Assembly (NCBI GenBank): GCA_004558865.1 | Contig: SFCY01000048.1 | Span: forward strand, 1-17,067 | DNA length: 17,067 bases | Direction of reading: 5' to 3' | Origin: Bacteroidales bacterium | GTDB taxonomy: Bacteria > Bacteroidota > Bacteroidia > Bacteroidales > Bacteroidaceae | In this document: piece after piece, positions 1 through 7,827 of the stretch | Numbering within the stretch: position 1 is the first letter of the stretch | Layout: each line of letters starts with the position of its first letter | The notes under the pieces: model-generated | Told to the model about the DNA's origin: nothing | Databases searched by the model: none | The model's input: the letters and a program-made list of their open reading frames with translations, nothing else | Translations under genes and position numbers: made by a program

Positions 1-70
1 ATAAATTAGGCTGATAGAATAATCGATAAAGTGCAGTTGTCGTTTCGGTCGTCTTCTGCATCTATCGGTC

Positions 71-252
71 TCAAAACGTCAAGTCTCATCGGTCGTGTAC
101 CCCGCTACACTCCCTCTTCAACTTACGTTTTGACTCTCGATATCTTGCAGAACCTTTTCGATAAGCCAAATGAGCAGAGCCAAGCTTGCTTGGACTCTGC
201 CATGGCGAGACCCTCCCTAGGGAGGGGAATCCCAATCGCCCCACTATGGGGC
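71..252. other. Cluster of inverted repeats, possible structured RNA
   Basis: Four inverted repeats lie in about 180 bases. TCAAAACGT-c-AAGT at 71-84 pairs with ACTTACGTTTTGA at 121-133 (13 pairs, one bulged base), enclosing GTGTA/TACAC at 95-99 and 106-110. A 12-bp stem with one bulge and a two-base loop spans 174-200 (GCAGAGCCAAGC / GCTTGG-a-CTCTGC). A perfect 16-bp palindrome, CCCTCCCTAGGGAGGG, covers 211-226. GCCCCA-cta-TGGGGC covers 238-252. The open frame at 31-267 has no recognisable protein features. A structured RNA, a dispersed palindromic repeat, or the 3' part of a transcript ending at the terminator at 350-392 are all possible. No known RNA family was recognised; RNase P and tmRNA signature sequences are not seen. 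Confidence 0.4.
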
Positions 253-349
253 GCGTGCATCCGTTGAAGAGACCGTGCCTTGCGCCGGCCCTAAAGATTG
301 GCTTAGAGGCGTTTGGGCGTGTGGAGTAGGGGAGAGGGCTGCTGCCCGG

Positions 350-392
350 GATGTCCGCTGCCCCCAGCGGACATCAATGTTTGTTTTTGAGG
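350..392 (+). terminator. Strong intrinsic terminator
   Basis: A perfect 11-bp stem, GATGTCCGCTG (350-360) with CAGCGGACATC (365-375), has a four-C loop and is followed by a T-rich tract (379-388). The opposite strand has no T tract, so it serves a + strand transcript that begins inside 1-350 or left of the window. Confidence 0.7.
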
Positions 393-664
393 TTTTCCTT
401 TATTCAGCGTTAATCACGCCGCAAACGGCAAACGGCAAATGGCAAATGGCTTTGGCCTTAGACGCTGCACAAAGGGTCTTCTTGGTTTTGGTAAAAAAAT
501 AAAATCAACCGGGGGTTGTCGGGTGCGCCCCTCGATGAACAACCTCATCGCCCAACAAAAAAGACTGAACGCTACGAGCGAGGACGCGGTGATGCGAACA
601 TGCTGTGGGGCTCGTCGGTACAGGGATATCCCTTTGCTGGGGCAGTGCTAAGAACTCACGGAAA
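393..664. other. Intergenic stretch without a supported gene
   Basis: Apart from the 7-bp tandem repeat, nothing was recognised here. Short frames at 275-502 and 439-651 give proteins of mixed composition without domain signatures and lack a convincing start or promoter, so they are not called as genes. Confidence 0.5.
421..448. repeat. Four-copy 7-bp tandem repeat
   Basis: Four head-to-tail heptamers are seen: GCAAACG twice, then GCAAATG twice. The repeat lies in non-coding sequence downstream of the terminator at 350-392. It is short enough to be chance slippage, but copy number could vary between strains. Confidence 0.6.
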
Positions 665-666
665 CA

Positions 667-742
667 TGTGTTAACATTGTGTTACAATCGCCTGTTTGTA
701 ATCGCATTTTAATGGGTTTGTAACATGCGGGTTCTAATTTTG
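667..742 (+). promoter_or_regulatory. Promoter and candidate operator repeats for the polyphosphate operon
   Basis: TAATTTTG at 735-742 matches the Bacteroidota -7 box TAnnTTTG and lies 34 bp before the GTG start at 777. No well-spaced -33 TTTG is seen; TTTG at 717-720 leaves only 14 bp. Upstream are TGTGTTA at 667-673 and 678-684 (11 bp apart), TTTGTAA at 695-701 and 717-723 (22 bp apart), and TGTTACA at 680-686 as the inverted complement of TGTAACA at 719-725. Repeats set one or two helical turns apart suggest a regulator-binding array. The regulator is unknown. Confidence 0.45.
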
Positions 743-776
743 GTCTGGAAAAATAAGAACTAAGAGATAATTAGCA

Positions 777-1655
777 GTGAAAGAAAGTAAGAAAGCAGTA
801 TTGAATATCCTCAAACAGGAAAATTCAAAGGATCGGAAGTTTGAGTCGCTCGTATTGAATTTGGCTCTTCAAAAGATTGATAGCGATAGTTTTGAGTATG
901 ACGGCAAGGCTGTCTATACGAGCGACAAGTCCTGCCTGGTGTTCTGCCTGGTGAACGACGAGAGCTTCGCCATTCCAGAAGGTGTAAGGGTTATAGGCGA
1001 GATGGCGTTCCGCCAGAAGAAGCGCCTGAAGAATGTCATCATCCCCTCTACTGTTGAGACCATCGAGCGCGACGCATTTTACGACTGCGACGACTTGGAC
1101 CATGTCTACATTCCCGCAAGCGTGGAGACCATCCGTTCCTACGCCTTTGCGGAGTGCGACAAGTTGCGGAGTGTCATCTTCGCCGGCGTGCCCAAGCATC
1201 TGAGCCGCCACAGCTTCTCCGAGAGCGACGACCTGCACAATGTGGTGGTGCCTTCCGGCACGGTGGGGGCGTTCCGCAAGGCACTGCACTTGAGTGACGG
1301 CGATATGGACTTCATTGTCGTGGAGGATCCCAACAACACAGCCTACCTCAAGCCCAAGAAGACGACGTCAGCCGGCGAGGGACCCAAAAACGCCAAGGAT
1401 GGCAACAAGGCCGGCAAGCAGAAGCAGTCGGGCAAGAAGGCCCGGCAGAAAAATGCCGACTCTAAGGATGGAGCTGGCGAGGCCTTGACCGGACTTCCTA
1501 AGGAGAAGAAGACTGGAAAGAACAGCAAGAAGGCCAAGAAGCAGGACAAGAAGACCAAGAAAAACGACAATTCCGCAGCAAGGGAGACCCACCCCGCTGG
1601 ACAATCTGAGGAGGCTGGGAAGCCAGACTTGAAAGCAACCCCAAAAAACAAATAA
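777..1655 (+). CDS. BspA-type leucine-rich repeat protein with lysine-rich tail
   Basis: A 292-residue protein with no signal peptide or membrane segment, so probably cytoplasmic. Four consecutive 23-residue repeats occupy residues 68-159, each with a pattern like VETIxxxAFxxCxxLxxVxIP, the LRR_5/BspA type. From about residue 187 to the end (106 residues) the chain is low in complexity and strongly basic, with 28 lysines, and is probably disordered. The start is GTG at 777: an in-frame TAA lies at 768-770 and the next methionine is well inside the repeats. The gene ends 11 bp before ppk1 and is probably co-transcribed with it. LRR_5 repeats usually mediate protein binding; the function here is unknown. 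Binding of polyphosphate by the lysine-rich tail is a hypothesis drawn from the neighbours. Confidence 0.85.
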   Translation: MKESKKAVLNILKQENSKDRKFESLVLNLALQKIDSDSFEYDGKAVYTSDKSCLVFCLVNDESFAIPEGVRVIGEMAFRQKKRLKNVIIPSTVETIERDAFYDCDDLDHVYIPASVETIRSYAFAECDKLRSVIFAGVPKHLSRHSFSESDDLHNVVVPSGTVGAFRKALHLSDGDMDFIVVEDPNNTAYLKPKKTTSAGEGPKNAKDGNKAGKQKQSGKKARQKNADSKDGAGEALTGLPKEKKTGKNSKKAKKQDKKTKKNDNSAARETHPAGQSEEAGKPDLKATPKNK

Positions 1656-1666
1656 TCTTTTCGGCA

Positions 1667-3724
1667 ATGTCAAAAGAAATTCTCCCATACGTTGAGCGTG
1701 ATGTGAGCTGGATGTATTTCAACCACCGCATCCTGCAGGAAGCTGAGAAAGAATATGTACCTCTTTTGGAGAGGCTGTCCTTCCTCGGCATCTATTCCAA
1801 CAACTTGGACGAGTTCTTCCGGGTGCGCGTGGCCTCGCTCTCAAGAATCGCTGACGACAAAAACGTGGACAAGGACACTTATAAGAAGATAAAGAAAAGC
1901 TTGAAGACCATCAACCGGCTTAACGAGTCGTTCAGCAAGGAATACACTGCCGCCGTCGACAAGGTGGAGGCCGAGCTGGCCAATCATGGCATCAGGATGG
2001 TCAGCGAGACCCAGTTGGGCGACGAGCAGAAAGCCTTCCTGAGAAACTTCTTCTACGAGGAACTCAACGGTTCGGTGAATCCCATCTGGCTCAGTCAGGT
2101 CGACGAAATCACCACCCTTGAGGACAACCGCATCTACCTCTTGGTCGACAAGAGGGAGGAGGGGAGCGACAAGTCGAAATACGCCATCGTCAAGGTGCCC
2201 GACCGCACTTACGGCCGCTGGATCAAGATTCCCTCCAGCGACGGATGCGCCAACATCATGTACCTCGACGACGTGGTGAGATTCTGCCTCCCCTACGTTT
2301 TCATCGGAATGAAGAAGAGCTCCTACACCGCCTACTCCTTCAAGTTCACCAAGGATGCCGAGATGGAGATTGACAACGAGTCAGACTATGGCACGATGGA
2401 GAAGATCGCCGTCGGCGTGAACAGCCGAAAGCGTGGCGAGGCCGTAAGGATTGTTTACGATGCCGCTATGCCCAAGGAAATCGTCAAGAAGATACGCGAG
2501 CGGCTCAACGTCAAGGAACTCGACACCGCCCTGGCCGGAGGACGCTACCAGAACCACAAGGACCTTATGTCGTTCCCCGACTGCGGCCATACAGAGCTGC
2601 GCTATCCCAAGTGGAGGCACCTGATGAAACCAGAGTTCCTCTCCACCGAGAGCCTGCTCGACCAGATACGGGTCAAGGATCGCTTCATCCACGTTCCCTA
2701 CCACAGCTTCAACGGCTACATTCGCCTGCTCCGCGAGGCCGCCATCAAGCCCGAGGTGAAGGCCATCAAGACCACTCTCTATCGGCTGGCCAAGGACTCC
2801 AAGGTGGTCAAGGCCCTCATCGCCGCCGCCCGCAATGGCAAGAAGGTCACAGCCGTGGTGGAGCTCCTCGCCCGTTTCGACGAGGAGAGCAACATCAAGT
2901 GGAGCAAGAGGATGCAGGAGGAGGGCGTGAACGTGATATTCGGTGTGGAGGGATTGAAGATCCACTCCAAGCTCCTCTTCATCGAGACCAAGAAGGGCAA
3001 CATTGCCTGCGTGGGCACGGGCAACTTCCACGAGGGCAACGCCAAGGTCTACACCGACTATCTCATGATGACGGCCCGCCCGCGAATCGTCAATGAGGTG
3101 GCGAGAGTCTTCGAGTTCATCGACCGCCCCTTCTCGCCTATGCGCTTCCAGGAGCTGATGGTCTCGCCCAACTCCATGAAGCACCGCCTTCTCCGCCTTC
3201 TTGACAACGAGATCAAGAACGCCAAGCAGGGCAGGGAAGCCTGGCTGAAGATGAAAATCAACCATATCACCGACCCCGACATGGTGAACAAACTCTACGA
3301 GGCCTCCCGTGCAGGCGTGAGGATAGACATCGTCATTCGTGGCAACTGCTCCCTCGTGCCGGGTGTTCCCAAGGTCAGCGAGAACATCCGTTGCGTGGGT
3401 ATCATCGACCGGTATCTGGAGCATTCCCGCATCCTCATATTCTGCAACGGAGGCAAGAACAAGTTCTATTTGGGTTCGGCCGACTGGATGCCTCGCAACC
3501 TCATCAACCGCATTGAGGTGTATAGTCCCGTTTACGACGCAGACCTGCAGCGCGACCTGCTCCGAACCGTGGAGTATGGCTTGAGGGACACCATGAATGG
3601 ACGCCTCATCGACGGGCGGGGTACCAACCAATTCCAGCCGGGGAATCCTTTTCGCTCGCAAGAGGCTTTGTACAATTGCTATTTGAAAGAGAATGAGACA
3701 GGAGAGGCCCATGGAAATGACTGA
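1667..3724 (+). CDS. ppk1: Polyphosphate kinase 1
   Basis: Reversibly transfers the gamma phosphate of ATP onto a growing inorganic polyphosphate chain; in this family the enzyme works through a phosphohistidine. The 685 residues match the usual length of about 690. The N-terminal domain opens with SWMYFNHRILQEA and NNLDEFFRVRVASL (about residues 10-58). The catalytic core keeps IHSK with His433, the counterpart of the phosphorylated E. coli His435, followed by VGTGNFHEGNAKVYTD. EHSR carries His586, the counterpart of E. coli His592. The second gene of a probable operon: 11 bp after the repeat protein, and overlapping the phosphatase gene by 14 bp. The ATG at 1667 is immediately upstream of the conserved N-terminus. 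No truncation or lost catalytic residue is seen. Confidence 0.97.
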   Translation: MSKEILPYVERDVSWMYFNHRILQEAEKEYVPLLERLSFLGIYSNNLDEFFRVRVASLSRIADDKNVDKDTYKKIKKSLKTINRLNESFSKEYTAAVDKVEAELANHGIRMVSETQLGDEQKAFLRNFFYEELNGSVNPIWLSQVDEITTLEDNRIYLLVDKREEGSDKSKYAIVKVPDRTYGRWIKIPSSDGCANIMYLDDVVRFCLPYVFIGMKKSSYTAYSFKFTKDAEMEIDNESDYGTMEKIAVGVNSRKRGEAVRIVYDAAMPKEIVKKIRERLNVKELDTALAGGRYQNHKDLMSFPDCGHTELRYPKWRHLMKPEFLSTESLLDQIRVKDRFIHVPYHSFNGYIRLLREAAIKPEVKAIKTTLYRLAKDSKVVKALIAAARNGKKVTAVVELLARFDEESNIKWSKRMQEEGVNVIFGVEGLKIHSKLLFIETKKGNIACVGTGNFHEGNAKVYTDYLMMTARPRIVNEVARVFEFIDRPFSPMRFQELMVSPNSMKHRLLRLLDNEIKNAKQGREAWLKMKINHITDPDMVNKLYEASRAGVRIDIVIRGNCSLVPGVPKVSENIRCVGIIDRYLEHSRILIFCNGGKNKFYLGSADWMPRNLINRIEVYSPVYDADLQRDLLRTVEYGLRDTMNGRLIDGRGTNQFQPGNPFRSQEALYNCYLKENETGEAHGND

Positions 3725-4634
3725 CATTAAGGAGTTTAATCTCGCCGCCATCGACGTGGGTTCCAACGCCGCAAGGCTGCTCATCAAGACCGTAAGCATC
3801 GACCTGGACGGGCGGCTCAGCCAGCGCAAGGCACTGTTCCTGCGCGTGCCCCTCAGACTCGGCATGGAAGTCTTCAAAAAAGGAAAAATCAGCCGCGAGA
3901 AGGAAGAGGCGTTCCTCAGGACCATGAAAGCCTACAGGCAGCTCATGAAGGTCTTTAAAGTGAGGGACTACCGCGCGTGCGCCACTTCGGCCATGCGCGA
4001 CGCCAAGAATGGCAGGCAAGTGATGGACCGTGTCAATGAGACCACGGGGCTCGGATTGAAGATCATTTCGGGCGATGAGGAGTCGCAAATCATCTATGAC
4101 ATCCATCTTTCACAATTGCAGGACGACAACAACTATCTCTATGTTGACGTGGGCGGTGGCAGCACCGAAGTAACCTTCATCTCGCAGGGGCAGCGGGTAA
4201 TGAGCCACTTCTACAATATCGGCACGGTGCGTATGCTCAGTGAGGCCGTCAAGGCCGAAGAGCTTCAGCACGTCAGAAATGGGCTCGGAAAGGTGGCGGC
4301 TGGGTATGGAGACATCACGATCATTGGCTCCGGGGGCAACATCAACAAGCTCTACCGCATTGCCCCCAAGAGGGACAAAACCGAGGGGCGGCTGCCCGTC
4401 GACACCTTGGTGAGGCTTCACGACCGGCTTGCCAAGATGAGCTTGCAGGAACGAATGGACGTGTTCAACATGAAGCCCGACCGCGCCGACGTCATCGTGC
4501 CGGCTGCCGAAATCTTCATGATGGTGGCCCAGAGCGTGGGAGCCAAGGCCATCAAGGTGCCCAATGTGGGGCTTGCCGACGGACTCATCAACGACATGGC
4601 CCAGAGTATCGTGTTCGGCAAAAAGCGTGCTTAA
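3711..4634 (+). CDS. ppx: Ppx/GppA family phosphatase (exopolyphosphatase-like)
   Basis: Hydrolyses terminal phosphates from polyphosphate and/or converts pppGpp to ppGpp; the family does both and sequence alone does not decide. The actin-like ATPase fold signatures are present: AAIDVGSNAARLLI near residues 12-25, ATSAMRDA at 91-98, SGDEES at 120-125 and the phosphate-binding VDVGGGSTEV at 145-154. At 307 residues it is the short form, without the C-terminal HD-type domain of E. coli Ppx. I place the start at ATG 3711 because AGGAG ends six bases upstream; ATG 3693 would lengthen the overlap with ppk1 and ATG 3717 is also possible. It overlaps ppk1 by 14 bp, which suggests translational coupling and supports a role in polyphosphate turnover. 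Confidence 0.92.
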   Translation: MEMTDIKEFNLAAIDVGSNAARLLIKTVSIDLDGRLSQRKALFLRVPLRLGMEVFKKGKISREKEEAFLRTMKAYRQLMKVFKVRDYRACATSAMRDAKNGRQVMDRVNETTGLGLKIISGDEESQIIYDIHLSQLQDDNNYLYVDVGGGSTEVTFISQGQRVMSHFYNIGTVRMLSEAVKAEELQHVRNGLGKVAAGYGDITIIGSGGNINKLYRIAPKRDKTEGRLPVDTLVRLHDRLAKMSLQERMDVFNMKPDRADVIVPAAEIFMMVAQSVGAKAIKVPNVGLADGLINDMAQSIVFGKKRA

Positions 4635-4753
4635 AGGGAGCTTGCCTTGTCAATACACTCGACAGGCCACTGCCACGCAAGAGATTGCGCAGGTGGTGGC
4701 CTTTGATGTATTTTAATGAATTGTGAATCTTCAATCGAAAAAAAGTAGGGGAG

Positions 4754-4786
4754 TTTGACGGTTCTCAATAAATTTGATTATCTTTG
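4754..4786 (+). promoter_or_regulatory. Bacteroidota-type promoter
   Basis: TTTG at 4754-4757 and TATCTTTG at 4779-4786 are separated by 21 bp, matching the -33/-7 consensus. The expected transcript would start near 4793 and leave a leader of about 25 bases before the ATG at 4817. Confidence 0.7.
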
Positions 4787-4816
4787 CTGAGGATAAACTA
4801 ACTAAATACCTTGAAT

Positions 4817-6334
4817 ATGTTGACAGATCAAGACAAAAGACAGATTGAAAGCCGCGGCATGACACTCGCTCAGGTGGAGCGCCAGTTGCAGCAGTTCGGT
4901 GAAGGCTTCCCTTATCTTAGGCTGAAGGCTGCCGCTTCCACAGCCAATGGGATTCTTGCGCCTTCTTATCAGGAGGCAGAGGACATCGTTAAGCTGTGGG
5001 ATGAATACAAGAATGGCAACCACATTGTCACCAAGTTCGTTCCTGCGTCGGGGGCGGCCAGCAGGATGTTTAAGAACTTGTTCGCATTCTTAGCTGCAGA
5101 CTATGATAGGCCCACTACAGATTTTGAGAAGGAGTTCTTCTCGAATATCCGACATTTCGCTTTCTTTGAGGCTTTGGATGCCCAGTGCCTGGCAAATGAG
5201 GGCAGTGGCGTGCAAGCTCTGATGGATGGGGGCCGCTACAAGGCGATCGTGTCCAACCTGCTTGAAGGCAAGGGCTTGAACTACGGGCAGCTGCCCAAGG
5301 GGTTGCTGCTTTTCCACAAGTATGACGAGGGGGCGCGCACTGCGATGGAGGAACATCTTGTGGAGGCGGCCCTCTATGCCAGCGCAAATGGCAGGGCCAA
5401 TGTCCATTTCACGGTTTCTCATGACCACCTGGCGCTTTTTGAGAAGATGGTCGATGAAAAGAAGAGTGTGTATGCGCAGAGATTCGGCGTGGAGTATGAA
5501 GTCTCCTTCTCGGAGCAGAAGCCCAGCACCGACACCATAGCCGTGAATCCCGACAACACGCCATTCCGCAATGACGACGGTTCCTTGCTTTTCCGTCCGG
5601 GGGGCCATGGGGCGTTGATTGAGAACTTGAACGATTTGGAGTCGGATGTGGTGTTCATCAAGAATATAGACAATGTCGTGCCAGATAGGCTCAAGGGAGA
5701 AACCGTCGCTTACAAGAAAGTGCTGGCAGGCATCTTGGTAAAGATGCAAAGTCGTGCTTTCGCTTATTTGCGGCAGCTTGACAGCGGGGACTATACTGAA
5801 TCCGAGCTGAATGGCATGTTGCAGTTTGTCCGTAGCGGGCTATGTGTCAGCCATGACAACATGGACTGTGCCGACAAAGGCGTGTTGGTTGATTACCTGC
5901 GCCGTAAACTGAACAGGCCCATGCGTGTCTGTGGCGTGGTGAGGAATGTAGGCGAGCCGGGCGGCGGTCCTTTCCTTGCATATAATCCAGACGGGACAGT
6001 GAGTCCTCAGATCTTGGAAAGCAGCCAGATAGACAAGTCCAACCAAGATTGCGTGAGGATGTTCAAGGAAGGCACGCATTTCAATCCCGTGGACTTGTGC
6101 TGCGCCATAAAGGACTATAGGGGGCGCAAGTTCAACTTGCTGGAGTATGTCGACCCCGCCACGGGCTTCATCTCGTCGAAGAGCAAGAATGGCCGTGAGC
6201 TTAGGGCTTTGGAGCTTCCCGGCTTGTGGAATGGCGCCATGAGCGACTGGTCTACGATCTTCGTGGAGGTGCCCCTGTCGACTTTCAACCCTGTGAAGAC
6301 GGTGAATGACCTGCTCAGGGAACAGCATCAATGA
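4817..6334 (+). CDS. DUF4301 family protein
   Basis: A 505-residue soluble protein of a family found mainly in Bacteroidota and uncharacterised as far as I know. Recognisable blocks are FVPASGAASRMFK at residues 74-86, LLFRPGGHGALIENL at 257-271 and VVFIKNIDNVVPD at 278-290. The first resembles the glycine-rich nucleotide-binding loop of sugar-phosphate nucleotidyltransferases, and the other two resemble the PGGHG and D-x-D-like parts of UTP-sugar pyrophosphorylases, so a GT-A-like nucleotidyltransferase fold is plausible (inference). The start is ATG 4817 rather than the in-frame TTG at 4811. It has its own promoter (4754-4786) and no operon partner; the next gene is convergent. No truncation is seen. 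Confidence 0.85.
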   Translation: MLTDQDKRQIESRGMTLAQVERQLQQFGEGFPYLRLKAAASTANGILAPSYQEAEDIVKLWDEYKNGNHIVTKFVPASGAASRMFKNLFAFLAADYDRPTTDFEKEFFSNIRHFAFFEALDAQCLANEGSGVQALMDGGRYKAIVSNLLEGKGLNYGQLPKGLLLFHKYDEGARTAMEEHLVEAALYASANGRANVHFTVSHDHLALFEKMVDEKKSVYAQRFGVEYEVSFSEQKPSTDTIAVNPDNTPFRNDDGSLLFRPGGHGALIENLNDLESDVVFIKNIDNVVPDRLKGETVAYKKVLAGILVKMQSRAFAYLRQLDSGDYTESELNGMLQFVRSGLCVSHDNMDCADKGVLVDYLRRKLNRPMRVCGVVRNVGEPGGGPFLAYNPDGTVSPQILESSQIDKSNQDCVRMFKEGTHFNPVDLCCAIKDYRGRKFNLLEYVDPATGFISSKSKNGRELRALELPGLWNGAMSDWSTIFVEVPLSTFNPVKTVNDLLREQHQ

Positions 6335-6361
6335 CAAGCCACTTGCGGATAAGGAATTTAG

Positions 6362-6389
6362 AGCCAGGGGCCTCGGCAGGCTTCTGGCT
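6362..6389. terminator. Hairpin between convergent genes
   Basis: A 12-bp stem with two G-T pairs and a CGGC loop (6362-6373 with 6378-6389) lies 27 bp after the DUF4301 stop. No T tract follows on either strand, so it could be an RNA 3'-end stabiliser rather than a classical terminator. Confidence 0.4.
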
Positions 6390-6539
6390 TCCAACTCCCC
6401 GTAATCGCCCCTCGGCCTTTTGAATATTTGTTATCGCCGTTATGATAAATAGGGAGTTCCGCTTGCTTGTTCCGGTTGCCTTTCCCTACCTACAATTGAT
6501 TGACACTAAACATTGCTGATATGGCTCATTCAGCAAGTT

Positions 6540-6564
6540 CTTCCTTTTGGGGAAGCTTTTATTT
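6540..6564 (+). terminator. Possible weak terminator
   Basis: CTTCC (6540-6544) and GGAAG (6551-6555) form a short stem followed by a T-rich tract, TTTTATTT (6557-6564), on the + strand. It could stop transcripts from DUF4301 before they enter the convergent transglycosylase gene. The stem has only five pairs. Confidence 0.35.
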
Positions 6565-7773
6565 GAATCTGTGATGCTTCCTTGCCCTCTGCGGCATTCC
6601 CTGCGAAGCGAAACTCCCCGGTGCGGCGAATCCGCAATACTGCGCGTAGCGGCTTTGGATGCGCCGCACGTATTCCACGGTCTCGTAGCCCCGCATGTAG
6701 CCGTGCGGGGCTACGGGGTCCTGGTAGTATTTGGGGTCTGTGAGCTTCAGCACATATTGGCTCACTTCGTTCCAGTTGTATGGATTTCCGCCATATTTCT
6801 TTGTGAGGCTCATGGCGTCGCGGATGTGGCGGCTTCCGCCGTTGTAGCTTGCAAGGACGAAGTTGGCTCTCTGGCTCTGGGGGATGTCGCTGAAGAGGCT
6901 TTGCAGTTGACCAAGGAATCTCGCTCCAGCCTCGATGTTCTCCTGTGGGTTGTAGATTGATTCCTCAGGGAGGCCCAGATGGGCCGCAGTGGCGGGCATA
7001 ATTTGCATCAGTCCCCTTGCGCCGGCCCAAGAACGGGCCTGAGGGTCGAAGCAAGATTCCTGATAGCACTGGGCCGCGAGCAGCCTCCAGTCCATCCTTG
7101 CCGTCTGTGCGTATTGTTGGAAATAGGCATCGAATTTGGATATGATGCCTTCGCCCCTGTTGAGCATTGGTGTGTAGACATGGCGCTCCACGCTGCCTGC
7201 CGACAGGAGGAAGTTTTCCTCTTTCCCCGTTTGGGCCACCATCTCGGGCCTGAACCAGTCGTTGAGGGCTTTGGCCAGTGAGGAGTTGTCCTTGCCCACG
7301 GCCCACTGGGTGTTGGAGGAGCCGATGGTGGCTCCGCAGAATCTCAGTCCGCGGCATGACCTTGGCAGCTGGAAAGCCACCACGTCGGCCTCTCCCCTTT
7401 CCACTTTGCGTATCATCTCTGCGGTGTCCCTGCACACATCCACGCGCAGGCTCACCCCCAAGCTTTGGGCGAACTTCTCGCAGAGCAGATACTGCAGTCC
7501 CATGCCGTAGTTGTGATAGTCGTAGTAGGTCTCCGGTCCGGAGAGGGTGGCCATGATCAGCTCGCCGTTGGCTACGATGTCGTCAAGCGGGAGCGATCTG
7601 CCCCCGTGCGTGGCTTCGCCCTCTCCCTGCTCCAGGGTTGTCCCCCATGGGGTCGTATCCGCTTGTCTCCTATCAGAGCACGACAGCATTCCAAGCATCA
7701 GCAGTGGAATGATGAATGGCAATATGCGGTGTGTTGTGTCTTGGCGATTGTCCCTACGGCTGCTTGATTTCAT
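6559..7773 (-). CDS. mltF: Membrane-bound lytic murein transglycosylase F-like lipoprotein
   Basis: Cleaves the glycan strands of peptidoglycan between MurNAc and GlcNAc, leaving 1,6-anhydro-MurNAc ends. Residues 1-32 form a lipoprotein signal: basic N-terminus, hydrophobic stretch about 17-30, and MLSC with Cys32 as the likely lipid anchor. Residues about 65-210 resemble a periplasmic solute-binding (SBP_bac_3) domain, with GMGLQYLLCEKFA and RGEADVVAF. Residues about 226-390 form the SLT domain: AAQCYQES with catalytic Glu239, GARGLMQIMPATA, and NFVLASYNGG. This order is that of MltF. The 404-residue length is somewhat shorter than E. coli MltF (about 518). It stands alone, convergent with DUF4301 and divergent from the his-type promoter. 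Confidence 0.92.
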   Translation of the reverse strand: MKSSSRRDNRQDTTHRILPFIIPLLMLGMLSCSDRRQADTTPWGTTLEQGEGEATHGGRSLPLDDIVANGELIMATLSGPETYYDYHNYGMGLQYLLCEKFAQSLGVSLRVDVCRDTAEMIRKVERGEADVVAFQLPRSCRGLRFCGATIGSSNTQWAVGKDNSSLAKALNDWFRPEMVAQTGKEENFLLSAGSVERHVYTPMLNRGEGIISKFDAYFQQYAQTARMDWRLLAAQCYQESCFDPQARSWAGARGLMQIMPATAAHLGLPEESIYNPQENIEAGARFLGQLQSLFSDIPQSQRANFVLASYNGGSRHIRDAMSLTKKYGGNPYNWNEVSQYVLKLTDPKYYQDPVAPHGYMRGYETVEYVRRIQSRYAQYCGFAAPGSFASQGMPQRARKHHRFK

Positions 7774-7807
7774 TTTACCGTCAACTTATCTGTAACTCTT
7801 TTGGCTA

Positions 7808-7815
7808 CAAAAGTA
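7808..7815 (-). promoter_or_regulatory. Candidate -7 box for the transglycosylase gene
   Basis: On the minus strand this reads TACTTTTG, matching TAnnTTTG, 35 bp upstream of the mltF start. No clear -33 TTTG sits at the right distance. It abuts the 12-bp palindrome at 7816-7827. Confidence 0.45.
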
Positions 7816-7827
7816 CAAGAATTCTTG
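7816..7827. promoter_or_regulatory. 12-bp palindrome between divergent promoters
   Basis: CAAGAATTCTTG is a perfect palindrome. It lies next to the mltF -7 box and includes the TTG (7825-7827) that serves as the -33 element of the his-type promoter, so a bound dimer could affect both directions. No regulator was identified. Confidence 0.35.

Noticed and set aside
421..448. CRISPR-like array
   Set aside because: The repeat unit is 7 bp with no spacers and no cas genes nearby.
1343..1688. Hydrophobic minus-strand frames that look like membrane proteins
   Set aside because: They are the reverse of the lysine-rich tail of the repeat protein: AAG codons read as CTT (Leu), which gives a false membrane pattern.
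2381..3925. 514-codon open frame on the minus strand opposite ppk1
   Set aside because: It lies wholly over ppk1 and the start of the phosphatase gene, is rich in H, L, V, D and G as expected for the reverse of GC-rich codons, and has no recognisable motif.
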